Shown piece after piece: positions 7,515 through 13,972 of a DNA stretch of 40,993 nt. The DNA lies in contig JARIEI010000080.1 of NCBI GenBank assembly GCA_029256845.1, forward strand, positions 1 through 40,993, given 5' to 3'. This DNA comes from Ruminococcus sp. Lineage in GTDB: Bacteria > Bacillota > Clostridia > Lachnospirales > Lachnospiraceae. The notes under the pieces are model-generated. The model was not told the origin of the DNA. It made no database searches and saw only the letters and a list, made by a program, of their open reading frames with translations. Position 1 is the first letter of the stretch; each line of letters begins with the position of its first letter. A program made the translations under genes and the position numbers.

Positions 7515-8273
7515 TTATTGGAAGTCGATGACATCAATCCATTTAAGGAGAAATTCTTTTTCTTCTTTAATTCCTTTTGTTAATTGCACAGCAGCAATAA
7601 TTGGAAGCCAGGATTGTACGTATTGCTTTGCAGTATCACTCTTTTTGCAAAACAAATCCATGTATAAATCAGCGACTTTTTGATTTTTTAAAGCAAATTT
7701 AAGATAGGTAGATGCGGCTTCGGCACTTGCATTTCCAATGGTTGCATGTGCCCAGTCGATGATTGTCATTTCACCGTCTTTGTCTACAATTATATTTTCA
7801 GGAGTAAAGTCTCCATGACAAAGTTTTGTGTGCGTTGGCATAGCATTTAATCTTGTGCACAGTTCGTACCGAGTTGTTGCATCAATTTCCTCTTTTAGAC
7901 TATTAATTTTTCTAGTGAATTTATCTTTTTGTAGTGTAAGTCTTGGAGCTTTTCTTGCATGCATGGAAAGTTGAAGATCAACAAATTGTTCGAGATAATC
8001 TGTTAGTTTATCTGGATGTTTTGCCATTTGGGTCTCTAAGGTTTCGCCTTCTACATAGCGAATTGATAAAGCCCACCCTTCTTCAATCTTACTTACTTCA
8101 AGAACTTCTGGAATAGAAAGTCCACTTTCTTCTACACGAGCATGGCACAGCGCTTCGTTAAATACGTTGGCCTTTCCGTGCTCTTTTCGAAATACTTTGA
8201 CGATTCGATCGCCATCTTTGTAAACTGTTTTATAGGGACGAGTTACAATTTTGTTTTCTTCAGATAAATTCAT
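7515..8273 (-). CDS. Aminoglycoside phosphotransferase/choline kinase-fold small-molecule kinase
   Basis: A 252-residue protein of the APH/choline-kinase fold. The catalytic loop is HGDFTPEN, with His153, Asp155 (catalytic base) and Asn160. The metal-binding Asp is in IIDWAHA at Asp173. An N-lobe lysine in RIVKVFRKE (about 23-31) could bind ATP phosphate. No membrane segment is seen. Family members phosphorylate aminoglycosides, choline, methylthioribose or sugars, and the substrate here is unknown; nothing specifically indicates antibiotic resistance. The gene starts 20 bases after the adhE stop and has AGGAAGG about 8 bases before its ATG. It is therefore very probably co-transcribed with adhE. 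Confidence 0.8.
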   Translation of the reverse strand: MNLSEENKIVTRPYKTVYKDGDRIVKVFRKEHGKANVFNEALCHARVEESGLSIPEVLEVSKIEEGWALSIRYVEGETLETQMAKHPDKLTDYLEQFVDLQLSMHARKAPRLTLQKDKFTRKINSLKEEIDATTRYELCTRLNAMPTHTKLCHGDFTPENIIVDKDGEMTIIDWAHATIGNASAEAASTYLKFALKNQKVADLYMDLFCKKSDTAKQYVQSWLPIIAAVQLTKGIKEEKEFLLKWIDVIDFQ

Positions 8274-8293
8274 AGTACATACCTTCCTTTCGT

Positions 8294-10912
8294 TTACTTT
8301 GCTTCTTTTGAATCTTTGCCGTAGTAGGCTTTTAAATAGAGTTCCTTTAATTCAGACATCAATGGATAACGTGGGTTTGCACCAGTACACTGATCGTTAA
8401 ATGCCTGTTCAACCATATCATCCAATGTTTCTAAGAAATAGTCCTCATCTACATTATAATCCTTTATGGTTGGTTTGATCTCTATTTCTTTCTTTAAATT
8501 TTCAAGTTTTTCCAAAAGTTTTTCAAATACTTCTTGGTCGTTCTTTCCAGTTAAACCTACAAAACGGCCAATTTCAGCATAACGAGCAAGGGTATGAGGG
8601 TATTGATATTGTGGGAAGGTTCCCATCTTTGTTGGGACTTCGGCACTGTTGTAACGCATAACATCTGTAAGAACAAGTGCATTGGCAATTCCATGAGGAA
8701 TGTGGTGGAATGCTCCTAGTTTGTGTGCCATAGAGTGATTTACACCAAGGAACGCATTAGCGAAGGCCATACCAGCCATGCAAGAAGCGTTCGCCATATG
8801 ATCTCTTGCTTCTACATCGGTTCCATCTTTATATGCACGTGGAAGATAATCGAAAACAAGTTTAATTGCTTTTAATGCCAAGCTATCTGTGTAATCAGAA
8901 GCCATTACAGATACATATGCTTCAATTGCATGAGTCATAACATCAATACCTGACGCACAAGTAAGCCCTTTTGGTGCACTCATCATATTGTCTGTATCAA
9001 CAATTGCCATATTTGGCATAAGTTCATAGTCGGCAAGAGGCCATTTTACTCCAGTGTCCTGATCTGTGATGATAGCAAATGGTGTCACTTCAGATCCAGT
9101 ACCAGAAGAGGTTGGAATTGCAACGAAATATGCTTTTTTACCCATTTTAGGGAACTGATAAATACGTTTTCTAATGTCCATAAAGTCCATAGACATATCT
9201 TCGAAATCAACGTCTGGATTTTCGTAAAGTACCCACATGATTTTTCCAGCATCCATAGCAGAACCACCACCAAGAGCGATGATACAATCTGGTTCAAAAG
9301 CACGCATAGCAGCAGCACCAGCACGAGCGGAAGCCAAAGAAGGATCTGGTTCTACATCAGAGAAGCAAGTGTGGATGATACCCATTTGATCTAATTTATC
9401 TTCAATGCCTTTTGTATATCCATTTTTATAAAGGAAAGAGTCTGTAACAATAAAGCAACGTTTTTTGTTCATAATCGTTCCAAGTTCATCCAAAGCAACA
9501 GGGGTACATCCTTTTTTGAAGTAAACTTTTTCAGGGGTTCTCATCCAGAGCATATTTTCTCTCCTTTCAGCAACTGTCTTAATATTGATCAAATGTTTTA
9601 CACCAACATTTTCGGAAACAGAGTTTCCACCCCATGATCCACAACCAAGTGTAAGAGAAGGAGTCAGTTTGAAGTTATAAAGATCCCCGATTCCACCTTG
9701 AGAAGATGGAGTGTTGATTAGAATACGACATGTTTTCATGGCATTTGCATGTTTTTCCATTTTTTCTTTTTCAGAAGTATTAATATATAAGGAAGAAGTA
9801 TGTCCATATCCACCGTCTGCTACAAGTTGCTCTGCTTTTGCAAGCGCTTCGTCAAAGTTTTTGGCATGATACATAGCAAGTACAGGAGAAAGTTTTTCGT
9901 GCGCAAATTCTTCACTAATATCTACAGAATCCACTTCTCCAATTAAGATTTTGGTTTCTTCTGGAACAGTTACATTTGCCATAGCAGCGATAGTAGCAGC
10001 TTTTTGTCCAACTATTTTTGCGTTTAAAGCACCATTGATCAAGATTGTTTTTCTTACTCGATCTAGTTCGTCTGCTTTCAAGAAATAACATCCACGATAT
10101 GCAAATTCTTTTTTTACTTTGTCGTAAACAGAATCAAGAACGGTAACAGATTGTTCCGATGCACAGATCATTCCGTTATCAAATGTTTTGGAATGAATGA
10201 TTGAATTTACAGCAAGACGGATGTCAGCGGTATCATCAATAATAACAGGTGTATTTCCGGCGCCAACTCCTAAAGCAGGTTTTCCAGAAGAGTAGGCAGC
10301 CTTTACCATACCAGGTCCTCCAGTTGCAAGAATAATATCTGCTTCAGCCATTACAATGTTTGTTAATTCCAAGCTTGGAGTATCGATCCATCCAATAATT
10401 CCTTCAGGAGCGCCAGCTTTAACAGCGGCATCAAGTACAACTTTTGCAGCAGCAATCGTACAATTCTTTGCACGTGGGTGTGGGCTTATGATGATTGCAT
10501 TTCTTGTTTTCAATGCAATCAAAGTTTTAAAAATAGCAGTTGAAGTTGGATTTGTAGTTGGAATAACAGCAGCTACAAGACCAATTGGTTCTGCAATCTT
10601 TTTGATGCCGTAAACAGGATCTTCTTCGATTACACCACATGTTTTTGTGTTACGGTAAGCATTGTAAATATATTCAGAAGCATAGTGATTTTTAATTACT
10701 TTGTCTTCTACAATTCCCATTCCTGTTTCTTCTACTGCCATTTTTGCAAGTGGAATACGCATTTTATCTGCTGCAGTAGCAGCTGCTTTAAAAATTTTAT
10801 CTATTTGTTCTTGAGAGTATGTTGAAAAAAGCTTCTGTACTTTTTTCATTTCTTCTATTTTTGTCAGTAATGTTTCAGCAGTATCTACTGTTAAATTCAT
10901 TTTTTTTGCCAT
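8294..10912 (-). CDS. adhE: Bifunctional acetaldehyde-CoA/alcohol dehydrogenase AdhE
   Basis: An 872-residue fusion that reduces acetyl-CoA to acetaldehyde and then to ethanol, using two NADH. The N-terminal aldehyde dehydrogenase half (about 1-440) has the catalytic Cys250 in NGMICASEQ and the cofactor loop GVGAGNTP. The C-terminal iron alcohol dehydrogenase half (about 450-872) has GGGSAMDAGK for NAD and the metal ligands in GIDVMTHAIEAY and NHSMAHKLGAFHHIPHG. Length matches characterised AdhE proteins (about 870-890), which assemble into spirosomes. AGGAGG lies 7 bases before the ATG. The promoter region carries a Rex-like operator and a possible cre site. The kinase gene follows. The enzyme provides fermentative NAD regeneration and could also dispose of acetaldehyde from DeoC. 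Confidence 0.97.
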   Translation of the reverse strand: MAKKMNLTVDTAETLLTKIEEMKKVQKLFSTYSQEQIDKIFKAAATAADKMRIPLAKMAVEETGMGIVEDKVIKNHYASEYIYNAYRNTKTCGVIEEDPVYGIKKIAEPIGLVAAVIPTTNPTSTAIFKTLIALKTRNAIIISPHPRAKNCTIAAAKVVLDAAVKAGAPEGIIGWIDTPSLELTNIVMAEADIILATGGPGMVKAAYSSGKPALGVGAGNTPVIIDDTADIRLAVNSIIHSKTFDNGMICASEQSVTVLDSVYDKVKKEFAYRGCYFLKADELDRVRKTILINGALNAKIVGQKAATIAAMANVTVPEETKILIGEVDSVDISEEFAHEKLSPVLAMYHAKNFDEALAKAEQLVADGGYGHTSSLYINTSEKEKMEKHANAMKTCRILINTPSSQGGIGDLYNFKLTPSLTLGCGSWGGNSVSENVGVKHLINIKTVAERRENMLWMRTPEKVYFKKGCTPVALDELGTIMNKKRCFIVTDSFLYKNGYTKGIEDKLDQMGIIHTCFSDVEPDPSLASARAGAAAMRAFEPDCIIALGGGSAMDAGKIMWVLYENPDVDFEDMSMDFMDIRKRIYQFPKMGKKAYFVAIPTSSGTGSEVTPFAIITDQDTGVKWPLADYELMPNMAIVDTDNMMSAPKGLTCASGIDVMTHAIEAYVSVMASDYTDSLALKAIKLVFDYLPRAYKDGTDVEARDHMANASCMAGMAFANAFLGVNHSMAHKLGAFHHIPHGIANALVLTDVMRYNSAEVPTKMGTFPQYQYPHTLARYAEIGRFVGLTGKNDQEVFEKLLEKLENLKKEIEIKPTIKDYNVDEDYFLETLDDMVEQAFNDQCTGANPRYPLMSELKELYLKAYYGKDSKEAK

Positions 10913-10962
10913 TTTACATCCTCCTAATAAAATAACCTTATTTGTTGAGTGGTTTTACAAGT

Positions 10963-10976
10963 AGAAACGTTTCAAA
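10963..10976. promoter_or_regulatory. Possible catabolite (cre) operator in the adhE leader
   Basis: TAGAAACGTTTCAA contains the perfect palindrome GAAACGTTTC and matches the CcpA consensus TGAAARCGTTTCWW at 12 of 14 positions; the two mismatches are in the outer left half. It would lie at about +31 to +44 of the adhE transcript, a roadblock position. CcpA itself is not in this window. Confidence 0.35.
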
Positions 10977-10980
10977 AAGT

Positions 10981-10998
10981 ATGTTAATTTAATAACAA
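10981..10998. promoter_or_regulatory. Candidate Rex operator upstream of adhE
   Basis: ATGTTAATTTAATAACAA matches the Rex consensus TTGTTAA-N4-TTAACAA at 12 of 14 defined positions. It lies at about +9 to +26 relative to the predicted adhE start site, where bound Rex would block transcription. Rex is the NADH/NAD sensor that classically represses adhE in Firmicutes, so site and target agree. The rex gene is not in this window. Confidence 0.65.
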
Positions 10999-11012
10999 AC
11001 CTTACGAACCCC

Positions 11013-11041
11013 ATTATACTTGATTGATAAACATTTGTCAA
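11013..11041 (-). promoter_or_regulatory. Perfect-consensus promoter of adhE
   Basis: On the minus strand, TTGACA (11041-11036), a 17-base spacer and TATAAT (11018-11013), both hexamers perfect. Transcription would start near 11006, giving a leader of about 94 bases that contains the Rex-like and cre-like sites. A promoter this strong needs repression, which fits those operators. Confidence 0.85.
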
Positions 11042-11083
11042 TCAAAAGTTGATAAAAAAATAACAAAGTATTTTTTGGTTGTC

Positions 11084-11113
11084 GCATAAATCAGATTCTT
11101 TTCGCAAATACTA
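11084..11113 (+). promoter_or_regulatory. Candidate forespore (sigma-G/F) promoter of spoVT
   Basis: GCATA (11084-11088), an 18-base spacer, then AATACTA (11107-11113). This matches the sigma-G pattern GNATR-N18-CATNNTA except for the first base of the -10. Transcription would start about 37 bases before the spoVT ATG. In Bacillus, spoVT is sigma-G dependent. No convincing sigma-A promoter is seen here. Confidence 0.4.
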
Positions 11114-11156
11114 TTTCCAATCATGGAAAGAAAAGCAAATGGAGGAAAGTATAGAT

Positions 11157-11702
11157 ATGAAAGCAACAGGAATTGTTAGAAGGATTGATGATTTAGGAAG
11201 GGTAGTAATTCCAAAGGAAATTCGAAGAACCATGCGGATTCGAGAAGGAGATCCACTAGAAATTTTTACAGATCGAGAAGGGGAAGTGATTTTAAAGAAA
11301 TATTCTCCAATTGGAGAACTTGGCATGTTTGCAAAACAATATGCGGAAAGTCTTTCTGAAACATTATCTTGTACCGTGTGTATTACAGATACGGATGTCG
11401 TGATTGCGGTTTCGGGGAGTGGAAAAAAAGGATTAGCTGAAAAGTATGTGACACCGGAATTAGAAAAAGCTATTCAAGGAAGAGAACAAATCTTAGCGAT
11501 GAGCGATCGAACTACTTTTACAAAAGTTGTTCCAGAGATGGAAGAATTTACAGAACAAGTTATCTGCCCAATTATTTGTGCTGGAGATGCGATTGGAGCT
11601 GTTGTGTTATTAACTAAAAATAATAAACAAAGTTTTGGAGAAGTGGAGATGAAAGTGGCAAGATCTGCGGCAGCTTTTTTAGGAAAACAAATGGAGCAGT
11701 AA
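11157..11702 (+). CDS. spoVT: Stage V sporulation transcription factor SpoVT
   Basis: A 181-residue regulator (Bacillus SpoVT has 178). The N-terminal AbrB-type swapped-hairpin DNA-binding domain is MKATGIVRRIDDLGRVVIPK onward (1-50). The C-terminal half (about 55-181) is a GAF-like ligand-sensing domain. SpoVT tunes forespore gene expression and spore coat/germination properties. I chose the ATG at 11157 because the family begins exactly with MKATG; GGAGG lies 11 bases upstream. An in-frame ATG at 11139 would add only six residues. Its presence indicates an endospore-forming lineage. It is divergent from adhE, with about 240 bases between start codons. Confidence 0.93.
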   Translation: MKATGIVRRIDDLGRVVIPKEIRRTMRIREGDPLEIFTDREGEVILKKYSPIGELGMFAKQYAESLSETLSCTVCITDTDVVIAVSGSGKKGLAEKYVTPELEKAIQGREQILAMSDRTTFTKVVPEMEEFTEQVICPIICAGDAIGAVVLLTKNNKQSFGEVEMKVARSAAAFLGKQMEQ

Positions 11703-11706
11703 TTAG

Positions 11707-11748
11707 ATGCATGTTTATTCATTATGAAAGATGTGGATAAGCATGCAT
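11707..11748 (+). other. Long inverted repeat between spoVT and the membrane protein gene
   Basis: ATGCATGTTTA (11707-11717) pairs with TAAGCATGCAT (11738-11748), 11 pairs including one G-U, with a 20-base loop. No U tract follows, so it is not a typical terminator. It could be a processing/stability hairpin or an operator; the core GCATGC is also palindromic. Confidence 0.35.
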
Positions 11749-11799
11749 ATTATTAGAAAAAGAATCATATGGTGTAGAAAAAAGAGGAGGAAGCATGTT

Positions 11800-12186
11800 A
11801 TGGAAAAAGGTCGAAGAGTGTATGGCGGTCCGGTAGAAAAGCTATTGTGGATGGTGAAGGCATTGCTTTGTTCTTATGGTGTAACCGGGATTTTATTGTG
11901 TCTGATTTCATTTGTACTATATAAATGGAACGTGGATGAGACAAAGATCATGGTAGGAATTATGTCTGTCTACATATTATCTACATTTGTTGGTGGAATT
12001 CTTATTGGAAAGTTTGCAAAAAAAAGACGATTTATGTGGGGGTTCCTCGTAGGGGTTTGCTATTTTGCACTTCTTCTTTTTGTGTCATACGGAGTTTATC
12101 ATTCCCTTCAAAATGGCGGAGCAAACGTATTAACTGTTTTTTTGTTATGTGTGGTGGGCGGAACCCTGGGCGGTATGTTGTCGTGA
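11800..12186 (+). CDS. TIGR04086 family membrane protein
   Basis: A 128-residue integral membrane protein with four predicted membrane helices (roughly 13-38, 46-68, 76-98 and 105-128), rich in Gly and aliphatic residues. It fits the TIGR04086 family (YrzE-like), which has no known function and is often found beside SCIFF and secDF genes in clostridia, as here. I chose the ATG at 11800 because GAGGAGG lies 9 bases before it; an in-frame upstream extension has no ribosome site. Possible roles are peptide export or assistance to SecDF, but this rests on gene neighbourhood only. Confidence 0.78.
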   Translation: MEKGRRVYGGPVEKLLWMVKALLCSYGVTGILLCLISFVLYKWNVDETKIMVGIMSVYILSTFVGGILIGKFAKKRRFMWGFLVGVCYFALLLFVSYGVYHSLQNGGANVLTVFLLCVVGGTLGGMLS

Positions 12187-12208
12187 AAAACAGGAATGTA
12201 AAAAAATA

Positions 12209-12238
12209 CTTTCAAAATAGGTAACAGTATGATATAAT
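12209..12238 (+). promoter_or_regulatory. Probable promoter of the SCIFF genes
   Basis: A perfect TATAAT at 12233-12238, with a weak -35 TTTCAA at 12210-12215 (17-base spacer). Transcription would start near 12245, about 40 bases before the SCIFF ATG. Confidence 0.5.
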
Positions 12239-12285
12239 ACAACGAAGAATACAATGCTTAAAGCAAGACGATAGGAGGAAAGAAC

Positions 12286-12435
12286 ATGAAACATATCAAA
12301 ACATTGAATAAACAAACATTAAACAATACAATGAAAAAAGGTGGATGTGGTGAATGTCAGACATCATGCCAGTCTGCATGTAAGACTTCTTGTACAGTAG
12401 GAAATCAGACATGTGAAAATGAAAACAGAAAATAA
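12286..12435 (+). CDS. scfA: SCIFF precursor peptide (six cysteines in forty-five residues)
   Basis: A 49-residue ribosomal peptide. The leader MKHIKTLNKQTLNNTMKKGG precedes a Cys-rich core with Cys at 21, 24, 28, 32, 36 and 43, including CGECQTSCQSACKTSC. This is the nearly invariant SCIFF sequence found across Clostridia. The adjacent radical SAM enzyme is known in this family to form a thioether between a core Cys and a Thr; Thr38 (SCTVGN) is a candidate acceptor, as an inference. AGGAGG lies 7 bases before the ATG. The biological role of SCIFF is unknown; strong conservation suggests a housekeeping rather than antibiotic role. The gene is too short for many gene finders. Confidence 0.96.
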   Translation: MKHIKTLNKQTLNNTMKKGGCGECQTSCQSACKTSCTVGNQTCENENRK

Positions 12436-12457
12436 TACAGATTGTATTATGAAGGTA

Positions 12458-12487
12458 GTAAGGCAGCGACTTCGGCCGCTGCCTTAC
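12458..12487 (+). other. Strong hairpin between SCIFF precursor and maturase
   Basis: GTAAGGCAGCG (12458-12468) pairs perfectly with CGCTGCCTTAC (12477-12487), loop ACTTCGGC. It is followed by GCTTGTTAC, not a U run. It probably stabilises the short precursor mRNA or partly attenuates transcription, so more precursor than maturase is made. A weaker hairpin ATAATAC/GTATTAT (12432-12450) overlaps the precursor stop codon. Confidence 0.6.
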
Positions 12488-12535
12488 GCTTGTTACAGAA
12501 AAAATAGTGCTTTGTGAATTTAATTTTGAATGAAA

Positions 12536-12542
12536 GAGAGGG
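12536..12542 (+). promoter_or_regulatory. Ribosome binding site deciding the maturase GTG start
   Basis: GAGAGGG, 8 bases before the GTG at 12551. The upstream in-frame ATG at 12530 has no Shine-Dalgarno sequence. Confidence 0.6.
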
Positions 12543-12550
12543 TACCTGTT

Positions 12551-13972
12551 GTGATACATCAGTACCAAAATAATGGTTATAATATTGTTCTTGATGTGAA
12601 CAGTGGTTCTGTTCATGTTGTAGATCAGATCGCATATGACGTGATTGCATGTATGGAAGCGATGAATCCGTTCCATACAAAAGAGACACTTTTAGCGAAA
12701 GAAACATACGAATATCTTTGCGAAAAATTAAAAGATACTTATACAGAACAAGATTTAAAAGATGTTCTTGAAGCTGTTGCAGAGTTGACAGCGGATGGTC
12801 AACTTTTTGCAAAAGATATTTATGAAGATTACATAGATGTGGTGAAGCAAAGAAAGACAGTTGTGAAGGCTCTTTGTTTGCATATTGCCCATGATTGTAA
12901 TCTCGCTTGCAAATATTGTTTCGCAGAAGAAGGAGAGTATCATGGAAGAAGGGCGCTTATGTCCTATGAAGTAGGGAAAAAAGCGTTGGATTTCTTGATT
13001 GAGCACTCAGGAAATAGAAGAAACTTAGAAGTGGATTTCTTTGGTGGAGAACCGCTTATGAACTGGCAGGTAGTAAAGGATTTGGTTGCATATGGTCGTG
13101 AACAAGAAAAGATTCATGACAAGCATTTCCGTTTTACGCTTACAACAAATGGGGTTCTTTTAAATGATGAAATTCAAGAATTTGTGAATAAAGAGATGGA
13201 CAATGTTGTTCTTAGTATGGATGGAAGAAAAGAAGTACATGATCGTATGCGTCCATTTAGAAATGGAAAAGGAAGTTACGATTTAATTGTACCAAAATTC
13301 CAAAAGTTGGCAGATAGTCGTAACCAAGAGCGTTACTATATAAGAGGAACATTTACAAGGGATAACCTTGATTTTTCAAATGACATTCTTCATTATGCAG
13401 ATCTTGGATTCAAACAGATTTCTATTGAACCGGTTGTTGGAGATGATACCGATCCATATGCCATTAGAGAATGTGATCTTCCACAGATTATGAGTGAGTA
13501 TGATAAACTTGCAAAAATTATGGTTGATCGTCAGCGAGAAGGTAGAGGATTTACATTTTTCCATTTCATGCTCGATTTAGAAGGAGGTCCATGTCTTTCT
13601 AAAAGATTATCAGGGTGTGGTTCTGGTACAGAGTATTTAGCAGTTACACCATGGGGAGATCTTTATCCATGTCACCAGTTTGTAGGTGATGAAAAATTTA
13701 TTATGGGGAATGTGTTTGATGGAATTACAAACCCAGGAATTGCAGATGAGTTTAGAGGATGTAATGTTTACACAAAAGATAAATGTAAAAACTGCTTTGC
13801 GAAATTTTATTGTAGCGGTGGTTGTATGGCGAACTCCTATAAATTCCATAATACCATCTTTGATTCTTATGACATCAGCTGTGAGATGGAACGTAAACGT
13901 GTGGAATGTGCGATTATGATTAAAGCAGCATTAGCAGAAGAAGAAAGGGATGAGGATCATGAAGAAAAATAA
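12551..13972 (+). CDS. scfB: Thioether cross-link-forming SCIFF peptide maturase (radical SAM/SPASM)
   Basis: A 473-residue radical SAM enzyme that modifies the SCIFF peptide. The N-terminal region (about 1-90; VIHQYQNNGYNIVLDVNSG) resembles a peptide-recognition (RRE-like) domain. The SAM cluster motif CNLACKYC has Cys116, Cys120 and Cys123. A FFGGEPL motif follows. The C-terminal SPASM region holds the auxiliary Fe-S ligands, seen in GCGSGTEYLAVTPWGDLYPC and in CKNCFAKFYCSGGC. I prefer the GTG start at 12551 (GAGAGGG 8 bases upstream; family proteins begin at this point) over the ATG at 12530, which would add seven residues. Family chemistry is thioether formation between Cys and Thr. The gene lies 115 bases after the precursor and overlaps secDF by 14 bases. 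Confidence 0.95.
   Translation: MIHQYQNNGYNIVLDVNSGSVHVVDQIAYDVIACMEAMNPFHTKETLLAKETYEYLCEKLKDTYTEQDLKDVLEAVAELTADGQLFAKDIYEDYIDVVKQRKTVVKALCLHIAHDCNLACKYCFAEEGEYHGRRALMSYEVGKKALDFLIEHSGNRRNLEVDFFGGEPLMNWQVVKDLVAYGREQEKIHDKHFRFTLTTNGVLLNDEIQEFVNKEMDNVVLSMDGRKEVHDRMRPFRNGKGSYDLIVPKFQKLADSRNQERYYIRGTFTRDNLDFSNDILHYADLGFKQISIEPVVGDDTDPYAIRECDLPQIMSEYDKLAKIMVDRQREGRGFTFFHFMLDLEGGPCLSKRLSGCGSGTEYLAVTPWGDLYPCHQFVGDEKFIMGNVFDGITNPGIADEFRGCNVYTKDKCKNCFAKFYCSGGCMANSYKFHNTIFDSYDISCEMERKRVECAIMIKAALAEEERDEDHEEK

Noticed and set aside
7515-8273. Aminoglycoside resistance gene
   Set aside because: Only the general kinase fold motifs are seen; chromosomal context after adhE and the lack of resistance-family features do not support a resistance role.
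12296-12676. 126-codon minus-strand open frame across the SCIFF gene
   Set aside because: It reads the complement of the SCIFF precursor and maturase start; the plus-strand genes are strongly supported.
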